From Collybia mongolica (Eukaryota; Basidiomycota; Agaricomycetes; Agaricales; Clitocybaceae): a DNA stretch of 64,000 nucleotides. Position 1 is the first letter of the stretch. Each line of letters starts with the position of its first letter. A program made the translations under genes and the position numbers. The notes below the pieces were generated by a model. That model was not told where the DNA came from. It did not search any database and saw nothing but the letters and a program-made list of their open reading frames with translations. Location of the stretch: NCBI GenBank assembly GCA_013420905.1, contig JAAXNY010000012.1, forward strand, positions 434,001-498,000, written 5' to 3'. Below, one piece after another: positions 53,058-64,000 of the stretch.

Positions 53058-53864
53058 TGTATTTGTGAGATGATTTGTTTAGAAGAATAGGGAAATGCAG
53101 GTAGGATGGGGTGGTTGAAATCTGAATGCCTTATAACTTGACGCGTTATAAGTAAACCACGGAGAACATATGACAGGATAAGATGGCGCCACAACAAGGG
53201 ACAGAAGGATCCCATCGGCCAGGGAAAGGAGCCACAAGTCTGGTCCATAACATGTACTGAAGGAGGAGTTAAATATGGATCATGGGGCTATAGATGAAGA
53301 TAAATACTGACAGGTCGATATAAATGTAGACCGGAGGTATTTTCCCATACTCCAATATTTGCATCATGGTAAAATCAATTCAGTACGTGCAGGATCTATC
53401 ACTAGATCGTCATGAGGCGATTTGAAACGACCCTTTCCTGTTAAGAATGTAGAGCCAAGGACTAAGATCGAATGCAACATAATCAGCTGAGGACAATGCA
53501 TTGTTCGAGGAGCCCGATATTCGCGGCTGTAGCGTATAAATAGAGGTTATATTACCTCGAAGTAAATGGAATTCAATCAGAGGTCATTATACGGGTATCT
53601 TATATGGCGTATTTGTAGCCGCCAACCGTAGAATCAGACGTCGAAGCGAAACGTTGCGTGTTTCCGTAACTATAAGGTCTGCTCTGTTCGCAGTATTGTG
53701 TGCGTATTATGTCGATACATGCATTTATCATCCTCATGGGTATGATGTCACCCTGCGTTTTAATGAGAAGTCGACCAAGAAAAATGCGATATCTAATAAA
53801 GACTGGTAAAAAAAATGATTACTCCACGGGTTCACGCGACACTGGAGTATAATCACGAACCGCG
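53058..53864. other. Intergenic between P450-2 and P450-3
   Basis: Promoter of P450-2 and terminator region of P450-3. It contains AT-rich sequence and a repeated unit shared with the flanks of the other P450 copies. No gene is seen. Confidence 0.4.
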
Positions 53865-56001
53865 CTAGTATTTTGCCTCCTCCGGCTGAATAAGGGAAGC
53901 AGCCTTATCTGAACGGGGTTTGATAGAACACTTGAATGGTTTAGGATGACTGCCCACAACCGTAAACCCATTAAGGTTTTCATAAGGCAAGACAAAATGT
54001 GGGCATACCTGAGAGTCCCATCAGTGTTCTCGTGCAAAGGGTCTATGACCACACCATTTTTGACACATTTTGATATATCAAAAACAGCCAGTGACATTGC
54101 ACAGGAGATGAAGAGCGAGGCGTCGGCAAGGAGTAAACCTATGTAGTCCACAACCGGGCATTAACCAACACGATCCCCAAGGCACATGAAAGTTGGGGAT
54201 AAGCACCTGGACAAATCCTAAAATTTTGATTGTTAGTCGATAGGTACAAATATCAAGCCGAGACCAACCGTCGTCCGAATCCGAAGCACACCTCTAGTGG
54301 GTCAGGTTGAGGGGCTTTATTCTCTGATAAGATAAAGCGATTTGGGTCGAAACGCTCGGGATCGGGGTATACTTCAGGATCGCGTGTCATTTTCCTATTC
54401 CAAGCGACACATTAATCAGCGATGCGACGGAATTTCCGGATCGGCTGACCAGGTATTTGCGATCACAATTGATCCTTTCGGGATGAAGAATCCTGCATGT
54501 ACATCATCCTGAGTAACGCGGTGTGGTATACCTAAGTAAACATAGTGAATGAGAGTCATGCCGTATAAAAGATTGGTATCGCATACCGGTAGGAGCTACG
54601 ACGTTCCAACGGTGAACCTCCTTCACGAGGGCGTTCATATAAGGGAGCTCCTTACGATCTGAAAAAGCTGGCAGTCTGTCATTACCAACCACAGCATCAA
54701 TTTCAGCTTGGGCCTTCTTTAAAACGTCAGGATAAAGGGCCATGGCGAGGAAAAAAGAGTATATCATTGATACAGTCTAAAGGCCCATTGTCAGAAATTC
54801 TTTTTAGGGCCAGTCGACGAGAGACGTACTGTATCTGAGCCTCCTGCCAAAGGTGTATGATCAGAATTAGAAATATGCTGGTGAACATAATCGCACCTGC
54901 ATAGAGACTTAGTGCACTCCACTTGATATCGAGCTCGTCCTCGCTAGTGGGGGATTTGCTTTCGAGTAAAGCAGACGTAAACGAGGCAGGGGCCTTGCCT
55001 GCAGACTGATGGTAGATTTGGTCAAAAAGACCTAACTGGAGGAAAGGTAGTCCCCACCATCTGTTGTTTGACAAAAGCATAGGGTCGCTCGGCCATTTCA
55101 AGAAGGCTGGAGGACCAAAGGCTAGCAAGCCTCTGGAACTCAGCACCAGGAAACCAAGGCGGGATGTAGCGTACTGAAATGGACCTGCTAAGTAATAGAA
55201 AGGAACGGAGTAGATGTCCCCTCACGGGCAGGGATGGTGTCGACCATCCAAGTCCCTGGGACCGCGACTTCTGAAAATTGTTCCATGACCTTATCCGCAA
55301 GATCCACAAGAGGATCGTCGTTTTCCTGGGTCTCATACCCGTGCGTAATGCGAAGAATAATTGCTCCAGCCATCCTTGTATATTCGTCAGACAAGGAATA
55401 GTCTACATATCCAGGAAACGACAAACTTTCGGACGTGGGCAGCGAGATCATCAGGTGTTTCTAGAGTCCGATGCAAGAATCGATGTGCCTCCATCTCTTC
55501 CAAAGGCAGATATTGCTTTATTTTCTCATGATTTCCCATAGCCTGGTGGATGTAATGACGAACGCGGCGGAAACGACCGCCATAAGGCATGAAGATCAAG
55601 GCATCTTTCCAACCGACCAGTTCACCACCCATTTGGAGAGTGGGACGATCTGAGTAGATAGCGCTCTTTTTATCGAGCATCTCCGTCGCCACTTTCGCAG
55701 AGTTTAGAATTATCAAGGTCTGGCCGAGAACATTAACCGAGATTATCTCGCCTAAGTGGTGAATGTCAGAAACATAACGTCCAACCAATTGAGCCAACAT
55801 ACCCCAGCGTTCCCCCCAGCGCGCGAATGTAAGCCACTCTTTTCCTGATGGCATGTCGAGGATATTCCCTACCAAAGGCAGTCCTCTTGGGCCGGGCGGG
55901 AGTGGGGCAGATTGTCTCCAGCGTCGAACGAAACCCCTCAGGAGAAGTAGGGCTAGAAACACGAGGAATAAATCCACAATAGTCACAATATTAAGCGACA
56001 T
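53865..56001 (-). CDS. P450-3: apparently intact cytochrome P450
   Basis: Multi-exon minus-strand gene, ATG at 56001, TAG at 53865-53867. In order: N-terminal membrane anchor (IVTIVDLFLVFLALLLL), proline hinge (LPPGPRGLPLVGNILDM), first intron at 55802-55752, the substrate-recognition region (DRPTLQMGGELVGWKDALIF), the I-helix oxygen-binding motif AGGSDTTVSM formed across exon joints, ExxR as KEVHRW, a PERF-type block (PDPERFDPNRF-like), heme motif FGFGRRICPG formed across an intron, and the end SLIQPEEAKY. All joints I checked keep the frame. It is most likely an ER-bound monooxygenase of an OrdA-like basidiomycete family; the substrate is unknown. It is the only member of the local array that looks functional. 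Confidence 0.85.
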
Positions 56002-56649
56002 TGCCTCTGCGGGATGTACTTTATGAAATAGTGGAGAAGCCAGAGATGGGGTGTTGTTGGAATCTGAATACTTCAAGCAAACTGGTGCGGTATAAGTAAG
56101 GGAGGATACATTACACCATCGTGTCACCAACACGCAGTAAGGGTTAAGGTGAAACCCTATCAGCCAGGGCGAGGAGCACGCAGAAACCATAAGCCTAGTC
56201 CACAAGATGCACTGTACGGAGAGAGTAAATATGGAATATGGGGTGATGAATTACGACAGACCCTGACGGACATGACCAGCTAAATATGTTGACCCGACGC
56301 ATTATTTTCTCCCGTATGTAACTATATTTGCAGAGCACGGCTAATTCAGTTTGTGGAGGTAAATCTGTCTGTAGACCGCCCGAGGATTTAACACGACCTT
56401 TTCCGGCCTACAAGTGCGGAAGTGAGCGCAAAGATTGAGTGACACGATCAACCAGGGACCCTAAAGTTTATGGAATGCCGAGTAGCCACAACTGTGACTA
56501 AAAGCATGGGGACAACCATAGAAGTTTCAGTGGATGGATAAGGTTGTTTAACCGAAGATCATTATGCAGGTACATTGTTACGAAGTGTTTGTAGTCGCCG
56601 GCTGTAGAATGATTATTTCTGTTTCTCTCATAAGTGCCAAGTTGACGCC
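56002..56649. other. Upstream region of P450-3
   Basis: No gene. It should hold the P450-3 promoter; parts resemble sequence upstream of P450-2. Confidence 0.4.
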
Positions 56650-57390
56650 AAAAATAATCACGAACCGCGTTTGTACTTAACTTCGTCGGCTCGAACGGGC
56701 GAAAAGGCCTTCCATGAACAAGGCTAGATAGGACGCTTAGATGGCTTGGGGTGGCTGCTACAAAAATAGACCCGTTGATGCGTTAAATCGGGTATTCGAA
56801 ACAAGAGGTAGCATGCCCGATAGTCCCATTGGTATTGCACTGACTCCAGGACCACACCATTTTGATACCAGAAATGGCAAGAGACATGACACAGGAAGTG
56901 AAAAGTAAGACGTCATCAAGAAGTGAAACTATTTACAACTAGCCGTTGAGTCTTGCGACACCCAAGGTGGAGAAAAGTTCAAGACAAGTACCTGGACAAA
57001 TCCTAGATTGCATTTGTTAGTTGGTCAGAGGGACTTCAAGAAAGAAGACTCGCCATCGTCCGAATCCAACCACCACTTCTGCAGGTCATGTTGAACTTCT
57101 TCGTCCACTGACGGGATAAAGTGGCCTTGGTCAAAGCGTTCAGGACCAGAGTAAAACCCGGAGACGCGCGTCATTCTCCTAATACGAGCGGCACATAAAT
57201 AAACGGCGCCGTAATGTTACAGATAGGCCTCAAACTGATTAGATAATTTGCGATTACCGGCGGCTCTTTGGGGAAAATATCCGTTATGAACACCTTTCTG
57301 GTTAACATGATACGGGAGACCTAAAGTGACTGTTTCCCCATTGACGTTCAAGGGAGAAAGCCTCTGATAAGCTGGAAAAACCGGAGGCAT
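56650..57390 (-). pseudogene. P450-4: decayed C-terminal P450 relic
   Basis: Nucleotide-level similarity to the P450-3 C-terminal exons is visible in order: the last exon (AATCACGAACCGCG at 56661), the penultimate exon, the heme exon joints (CCTGGACAAATCCTA near 56992; CATCGTCCGAATCC, where FGFGRR has become VGFGRW), the PERF region (GACGCGCGTCATT) and a fragment of the K-helix exon (GATAAGCTGGAAAAACC). No long frame survives and nothing N-terminal of it is present. Confidence 0.75.
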
Positions 57391-57953
57391 ATCCCGTAGT
57401 ACGGATGATGATACCTGATGAAAGCTCGAGTATCATTTCGGTGTGTGCAAGTGACTCTGATAGGCCGTCATGAAGTATCTGAATTATTCTTAGCGTGGAG
57501 TATAGCAGTAGAGACTAAGGTCGAAGGGTACGATCAACCTAGGACCATACTGCTTTCTGTGAACTCCTGGCTTACAAAAGCTCGGTCTTGATGGTAGGGC
57601 CGCAATGCCGAAAAGCCCTTTGGCCAAAGTTGTGTTATAGTCCCTAGTATCGTTGACCTTCGTCATCTCAATATATACACGCCCGAGTTGAGATCGGAAT
57701 AAGCGTTCCGCACCACATAACTGTTTATACTCCGGCCGCTGTACAGCTGGGAATTGTCCACGTAGTAAAAGTGCATCAGGCTGATAGAAGAGCCTGGAAC
57801 ATAGACCAGTATCATCTTTGAAGCTCATAATGAGGCACCAAGCAGGAACTGCATCTCTGAAAAAGCCACGTGGATTTATTGAGTTGCCGACGAAAGGGGG
57901 CGTGACTTTGGGAACGGTTGTGTGAACCCGGTGCCTAACCGCGATGCACCTCA
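57391..57953. other. Intergenic upstream of ATG101
   Basis: A 154-codon minus frame (57490-57954) is present but has no recognisable content and overlaps the ATG101 start. I treat the region as promoter DNA. Confidence 0.4.
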
Positions 57954-58777
57954 ATGGCTACCACCAATACATACCCTACAATAACCATTGACCTCGTAAG
58001 TCTTTTGATAAGTATTGCACCGAATAATTTATAATGTTTCTGCAGATTTTAGACCGCCTAACAACGAAGGATGTCCTTCGAGGGGTGCTCCATTCAATTT
58101 TGTTCCACCGTTTATTTGGAACTGTGAAACCACAGACGTTCGAGGTGCTAGACGTTACCATGGTACGTGGAAGTTTACTTCTTATCCCTAGACTTACATC
58201 TGATTTACTTGATATCTGTGAAGCCGGGGGTGGCGGATGCGGAAATGGAGCAACTCGTGAATGAGAAGATTGATGCTTTTTGGAAAGGTATCGAAAGTGG
58301 GTCTAATAAACGGGGTCGAGTGAGTGGTAGTTTTCATTTTAAAATTGGGACTCTCTTAAAAATTGTACAGATTACAGTAACTTTCTCCGAGAAACGGCCA
58401 AAGAAATCATGGTTTCAGGTTTATATGGGGGAAGAAGAGGTTCCATGGGAGCAGTGGTCCGTTGATCGTTTATGATATCGCTTCTCACATCCTGATTCCA
58501 GCCCAGGATCATAAATGCTGAACTCCGACAACCTAAAAGCGACAGAGGTAGCTTACCTAGTGCTTGGGTGTGAGACTCCTACTAAACAGGGGACTTAGAT
58601 CGGCTAGCCTTCCATGCAGAGATTACCAGCACTCTTACTAACACAGTCCATATGATGCTCTCTCACACGTCATCTGAGAGGGGGCGTACTACTGTACCTC
58701 CGATCACGGTCGCGTCCGGAATATCGCCATTTCCTATCTCGATATCAGTGTCATTTGGTGGGGTGGATGTTGGATAG
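57954..58777 (+). CDS. ATG101: Autophagy protein ATG101
   Basis: Six exons (57954-57995, 58046-58162, 58224-58319, 58371-58456, 58507-58547, 58590-58777) join in phase to give 189 aa, the usual fungal length. Landmarks: YPTITIDLILDRLTTKDVL at the start, ILFHRLFGTVKPQTFEVLDV, VADAEMEQLVNEKIDAFWKG, KRPKKSWFQVYMGEEEVPWE, INAELRQPKSDR and the C-terminal HTSSERGRTTVPPIT with ISPFPISISV. ATG101 is a HORMA-fold partner of ATG13 in the ATG1/ULK initiation complex, present in most fungi outside Saccharomyces. The acceptor of exon 5 is chosen at 58506 because it restores EQWIINAEL. There is no visible damage. Confidence 0.93.
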
Positions 58778-59260
58778 CTCATGGACTTCATCTTGTATGT
58801 AACTCCACCTTTTGATCTTGTATTAGAAGTCCAGTCAGCCATGTACGTGCTATAGAAATACTGTTTAGTGCCAAGCTGATATCCAACAATTCAGGCTGCC
58901 TGGGTGCCAGTAATCGTACGTACGATCGAAACGCATGCATTTCGGAAGGGCTTGCTTGGGCGAGCCCATTGTCCCTTTGGAGTCACCCACTGTTCGAAAC
59001 CACCCTTAGGCATGGCATCGATGATCTGCTATCAATTCTCCTATTATTCAATAACGTTTGGGTCGTCGAGATCAACCGGATGGTTTTGTACCCGACGTTT
59101 TCAAGATATTCGGCCCTTCCGATCGACACATGTCGGCTACGGAACGATCGAACGTCTTCTCGCTGCCCTATCCGTCCATCACTGAGTGATCGTTGGTCTC
59201 CAAGACATTTCATGTTCAACTGGGGAGGCTTTCACGGCCTCTTCTACTCCACTGCAATGA
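58778..59260. other. Intergenic, no gene recognised
   Basis: Between ATG101 and the DUF7702-like gene. Overlapping short frames have no recognisable features. Confidence 0.4.
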
Positions 59261-60295
59261 GCGACAACCAAAACGCCGCGCAAGAATTCGGGATCGTCTC
59301 TGCCCGCGGCAGCTACCTTCGCGGCGGTATACGTCCTCTTGTTCGCCTGGTTCATTCGACAATTGTCCAAGCACAAGACGTCCATCTTCTTCACCTTGTC
59401 CCTATTCTGTGCTAGTAAGTATCTTCCTGGACTTCAATTCCCCCTTTTCGTGATATCCCTTCCCTCAGTACGCGTAACTGCCTTTATCATCCGCGCTATA
59501 CTGGCCGGCTCGAATGTGGCAGGACAAGACGTGGGTCTCCTAGTTGGGGATCAAATTCTCTTCAGTGTGGGATTCTTTGGGCTCCTATATTCTGCTTACA
59601 CACTGGTTCTCGATAGGTATACCCCTTCGTCCACCTTGGTCCCTTGTCTGACTTACCGACTTTGATCTTAGGCAGGTCATGTCCAATACCCCACCAGGCC
59701 GCGGAATCATTACTCGAATAATGCGAAACCGAAAACTATATCGCCTGTTAATGATGATCGCTGTCGCATTCGGAATTTTTGGTTTTTCTTTGGTGGAGAA
59801 CGCCAACTCAGGAGTTTTGGACGCTGGGAATGGCCTCCACCAAGCGAGCACTGTCATGTTCCTTGTCCTTGTGGCACTACTTGCGTACCAGACACTGGTC
59901 CTTGCTAGGCTCGAAATGAAAGGTACGGGCCAAACTTTAAACTACGTGGGTGGTTCGCTAACCCCTTCTCAATAGGCGGAAATTATAAGCAATCTACAGG
60001 AACATTAAGATTCGGGGCAAAATACGGGATATACATACTACTCCTCATATCAATTCTTCTCCTCATCAGATAAGCCTTCGCTACTGCTACTATGAGCGAC
60101 CTATCCAAGCAAAACAACGAACACTTTTGGTACCCTCTCGTGACACTTCCTGAAGTCCTCGCTGTTCTTCTGTACACTACGCCTGATCTTATCCCTACTC
60201 GCGCTGAGATGCGAGAAGCAAGAAATCTCAAGGAGGTCCCTTCGAATTATGGTTCTTCGGAAGTTGTCATTGTAACTGAGGATGTGCCACGATAA
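59261..60295 (+). pseudogene. DUF7702-like multi-pass membrane protein, probably disrupted
   Basis: Exons to 59414, 59469-59616, 59672-59922 and from 59976 encode a protein with about seven hydrophobic helices (AAVYVLLFAWFIRQL, ILFSVGFFGLLYSAYTLVL, RLLMMIAVAFGIFGFSLV, STVMFLVLVALLAYQTLVLA, YGIYILLLISILLLI). It ends in the conserved NNEHFWYPLVTLPEVLAVLL, typical of a fungal DUF7702 membrane family (from memory). Two problems: the start ATG at 59261 (MSDNQNAAQ) is one base out of frame with the first helix, unless an unrecognised exon supplies the start; and TAA at 60071-60073 interrupts LLLIR-AFATATMSD before the last helix. It could be a pseudogene or encode a truncated protein. Confidence 0.65.
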
Positions 60296-60382
60296 CAACG
60301 ATCGAGGAGATCTCGACAGTACATACATTCAATATTCTTACTTGTACAGATACGGCAGATATTATACACCCCTTGTTTGGGT

Positions 60383-63300
60383 TTAGATACCCTTCCATTC
60401 AAAGCCCTTCGACAAAACAAACGTCGACGTCAATGGCAAGTTATCGCTGCAAGCTCCAACTTGGATAAGATATTCTCCCTTCTCAACAGCCCAGGTAGCA
60501 AATCGAGCGTCCCAGTACGAGATGGCGTATTTGTCCAGGGTGAGTTCAACACGCTGGCTCTCCCCTGGTTGGAGTTCGTACACCTTTGCGAACGCCTTCA
60601 GTTGGAGAGGAGGATGTGTGAGTTCTGAAGTTGTAGGCAGTGACACGTAGAGTTGCACGATTTCGGATCCCGCGATGGAGCCGGTGTTGGTGACGGAAAG
60701 CGATGCGGTCAAACTGAAGTCACTGTTCGCGATGGTGGGCTCGGACAATTTCAAGTCGGCAAGTTCGAACTTCGTATAAGACAGTCCAAAGCTGGATTTT
60801 GTCGCTATTAGCGATACTGATATAAAGGAACTGAAGGCGATTTACCCGAATGGGAAGAGAGGCTCGATCTTACGATGCTGATAGTGTTTGTAACCCTGTT
60901 TATCATTATCAGAAAATGCTGGCGCAATCGGAGCGAGGTAACCAAGGCGCACTTACCACAAAGAGGTCCTCGGCGTAACGAACTTTGCCGTTCTCCGAAT
61001 GGAAGTGACCATGGGCGGGGACGTCCTCCAGAGCCTTGGGGAAAGTCAAGGAGAGTTTTCCGGATGGATTATGCTTGCCGAAAACGACGTCAGCGATGGC
61101 GTCACCCGTTGCGTTACCAAGATACCAGGAATGGACAAGACCAGCAACGGAATCTACCCATGGAAGAGTGATTGAAGAACCCTTCGGTAGCAATATGAGT
61201 AAGCTATCTCTTTCCATAAGCAGGGAATCACATACAGATTGGGTAACTACAATCGTCTTGGAGTTGGCAGCGGCAATTTTGGCAATGAGTTCGTCAGTTC
61301 GGCCGGGCAAGGCCAATGTGGTGCGGTCATAGCCCTCAGTCTCCCAGTCCGCGTTGAGGCCCACGATGGCGATAACAGCATCGGCTTCCTTTGCAAACTG
61401 AACGGCTCTGGCCATCTCCTCATCGGGGTTGATTACCTCTGCACCACCCAGGCGCACACCGGGATTGCTTTATGCCATGAATAGTAAATAACTTGAATGA
61501 ACTAGAAACGAAGGGGCATACCTGTCCATCACAGCTTCATCCTCGTCGCCATCTGCTGGCCCACGGACATTGCAGTACTCAACGTATATGTTGTGCTTCT
61601 GGTTGGCTTTGAGCGAGACAATACCTCGCTCTTCAACAGATCCGACGCCAAAGAAGGAGTCCCCACGACGTTGGCGGGTCCAGTTGTCGATGATAAGTTT
61701 TCCATCCACGTACAACTATGGCAGACTGTTGAGTTAACGTTATATAAGGGAGAGAGCATTAACGGTGGCTAACCTTAGCACGACCTGCAGTGGTCAACCC
61801 AAATTCAAAGTCGACATCGGATGGGCGAGGCTTCAGCTGACCGCGCAAGCGGAGGGTCCACTTGCGGGTAATGCCTTTGGGAGTGGAGGTGCTGATGAAA
61901 ATGCGAGTCTCATCAACCACTCGTGTCTCGATAGGTTCCTCCACCGGCGTCAAGCTGTCATCGTCAATATGCGTGTGCCATGAGCCGACCCAACCTCGTT
62001 CGCCTGTTTCAGTAAACAGCTCGTAGTCGAGGGAAGGCATTGTCATATAAGCTAGAAAGGTTCACAGTCAATATCACGTTAGGGGCTTCAGCAGGCAGTT
62101 GTTCTTGCCTCGTGCCCCTTCACTGTAAGTAACCTCAACATCCGTATGCTCAGATAGAGCATTGACGATGCCATCATATGGAGAGATGTAATATGAGGCT
62201 TTAAGTGCCGCTGAGCCTCCACCAGAGAGCACGGTAGCCTTTGCGTTACCGCCAACGATGGCGATCTTCTTCATGCCCTGGGGATTCAGCGGGAGTACGC
62301 CGCCCTCGTTCCTGAGAAGGACTATGGACTCAGCAGCAACACGTCGCATGAGTGCTTTGTCCTCTTCGCTCTCGAGAGTGCGCTCTTCACCATCGCCATC
62401 GAGGATCTGCCATCGCATATAAGAGGGAGCTCAAAGACAGTCACGATGGGCAACACACCTCAGGAGCGCCCTTGGCGCACTTTTGCACAAGGTCAAGCAC
62501 GGTCCGCGCACGCGCCTTGATGTCTCGGACAGTAAGTTTCCTGGCCTGGATCGTGCGGTTCATGAGATCGAGCGTACGCCATTTATTGGTACCAGGCATC
62601 TCAAGGTCCAGCCCAGCCTTGATGCTAGCATCAATGCTGTAAATGCCGAACCAATCGCTCATAACCTGCAAGGCACTCAACAAGGGAAACAGTGTAAAGG
62701 AATATAGGGGTGAGTACTCACGAGACCTTTGTAGTTCCACTCGTCCCGGAGGATTTTGGTGAGCAGGAAAGGATCTTCGGAGACATGTGTTCCATTGACG
62801 CGATTGTACCTATGATAACTGTTGTCAAATCTAGATGACTGGGGAAGGATGGGCACTTACGCAGTCATGATCGACCATGGAGCGGCATATTTGTGTGCCA
62901 ACATGAAGGGCATAAGGTAGATCTCGCGGAGGGCCCGCTCGCTCATTATGCTATCGTATCCTTGCCTGTCATTTTCCTTGTCGTTGCCGCTGGGAGACTG
63001 TTAGTGCAACCTTAATTGAGCCATTCGGGGGGACATACACAAAGTGTTTAATGGCGGTACCGATACCGCCCTTCTGCACGCCATTGACATAGGCAGCTGC
63101 CAGCATCCCCGAGAGGTAAGGGTCCTCTGCGAAACTTTCAAAACTCTGCGGGGATGGTCAGTGTAAAGTCGTGATTGTACGCGCCAAAGACGTACCCGGC
63201 CCCCGAGTGGGCTTCTTTGGATGTTGCAAGTGGGCGCCAAGATGACAGAAGCTGCCCGGAGCTTTGCCTCCGGTGCCAACAACTTCAGACCAACTTCTTC

Positions 63301-63655
63301 GATGAGCTTGGTGTCCCATGTCGCGCCGAGAGCAGTCGACGACTAGAGCGTGTTCAGTTGTGTCGATTGCCGCGAGCCAGCATTGAAACATACCGGAAGG
63401 CACTTAGCAGGCGTACCCATGAAGAAATGGTTTCCGCGAACGCCATTTGGCCCATCGCTGACCTGGCAAGCAATTGTGGCTCGTCACGAACATGCAGGCC
63501 ATTCCGACACATACTTTGATCGCTGGAACGCCCAATCTTTCTACCTTATGAGTATGCCAGAACCCCACACCAGCCGTCAAAAGAATGGCCTCGTCCGTTG
63601 TCAAGTTTTCGAGGATCTCGTCGATGTTCGCGTTCGCGAAGTCTGAGGGCGCCAT
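60383..63655 (-). CDS. GH3 beta-glucosidase with PA14-like domain
   Basis: Multi-exon minus-strand gene, ATG at 63655 ([21 protein letters not shown]), TAA at 60383-60385. In order: GH3 N-terminal barrel (SDGPNGVRG across an intron, [21 protein letters not shown]), catalytic nucleophile Asp in [11 protein letters not shown]-terminal GH3 domain ([28 protein letters not shown]), an inserted PA14-like beta domain ([32 protein letters not shown]), the second half of the C-terminal domain ([38 protein letters not shown]) and a fibronectin-III-like end ([20 protein letters not shown]). No signal peptide is evident, so it is probably intracellular, as for other PA14-bearing GH3 enzymes that act on cello-oligosaccharides or glycosides. 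About ten introns; all checked joints fit. Confidence 0.88.
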
Positions 63656-64000
63656 CGTTCAATTCTTGCTCGTTTCAACTGATTTTTTGTTCCAAGAAGA
63701 ATATGACGAAAGGGGAATGGGTCGAATTGATAAAACTGGGCTATATAAGGGCCCCTGGTGGATACCCATTCCATCTTCATCTTGGGGCAATTTGTTAGGG
63801 AGAAAAGGATGACCGATAATTATCCGTGTGTACCCGAGAAAGCTCCGCTCCATGGCCTCCCTCATTCCCTCACCTGACTCATGAATTTACGGTGCTAGGA
63901 GCCTGAAAAGCTTCGCATGCCCCTCCACTTGGATGAAATTTTACGAAACCACATTGGAAGACGTTGCAGGAGGAGCAGGCGAACCTGCTGACGTTGTTCT
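63656..64000 (-). promoter_or_regulatory. GH3 promoter region with TATA box
   Basis: The minus strand has TTATATAG at 63741-63748, about 90 bp upstream of the ATG. No other gene is visible to the end of the window. Confidence 0.5.

Noticed and set aside
57490..57954. 154-codon minus-strand frame upstream of ATG101
   Set aside because: No recognisable content, no promoter, and it overlaps the ATG101 start and upstream region. I treat it as chance.

Overview
The window is a transposon-rich stretch of a filamentous basidiomycete genome, most likely an agaricomycete. The evidence is many 45-70 nt GT-AG introns, basidiomycete-type Ty3/gypsy, Ty1/copia, CACTA and hAT elements, a tandem cytochrome P450 family, and fungal ATG101, GH3 beta-glucosidase and membrane-protein genes. 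I cannot name the species. Gene structures and junctions were read by eye; no alignment or database search was run.

Left block (about 1-25 kb). A CACTA-type (Tnp2) transposase gene on the minus strand is cut in two by a 19.9 kb chromovirus-type gypsy element, 'Gypsy1' (3437-23334, 448 bp LTRs, 5 bp target duplication GGTAT). The transposase reading frame is continuous once Gypsy1 is removed. Gypsy1 contains a 13.3 kb LTR element, 'Element A' (5085-18405, 1218 bp LTRs differing at one visible base, duplication CCGC), and a 372 bp hairpin mariner-type MITE (duplication TA). A second copy of the same family, 'Element B' (35506-45566), lies 20 kb further on.

Elements A and B are the most interesting part. 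Gag-pol runs on the minus strand, while the roughly 3-4 kb between the integrase end and the polypurine tract carries two plus-strand, intron-containing genes. In B the first gene splices across eight exons into a 519-aa protein with an NLS-like stretch and a Zn2Cys6-like cysteine motif. In A the second gene splices across five exons into a 383-aa protein behind a good TATA box. Neither copy is complete: A has lost the front of gene 1 and has an integrase frameshift, while B has lost gag, protease and part of RT, and has stops in gene 2 and pol.

Middle block (26-50 kb). A spliced gene joins a carboxymuconolactone-decarboxylase-like domain to an alpha/beta hydrolase. It is followed by a truncated P450 and a 979 bp non-autonomous hAT (duplication GCAGTAAG). 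Then comes an old copia element (3' LTR at 31771-32087, body to about 49.1 kb) split by an 802 bp hAT MITE (AATGATTA) and by a hAT element (34376-46318, TTTGTGAA), which in turn contains Element B.

Right block (50-64 kb). This is the host gene region: P450-2 (broken by a 671 bp hAT MITE with duplication CAGTGCCG), an apparently intact P450-3, a decayed P450-4, a complete six-exon ATG101, a DUF7702-like membrane protein gene with an in-frame stop, and a multi-exon GH3 beta-glucosidase with a PA14-like domain. Decay across the window is dominated by C-to-T and G-to-A changes, often at CpG: CGA-to-TGA stops, and Asp-to-Asn in two reverse transcriptase catalytic motifs.
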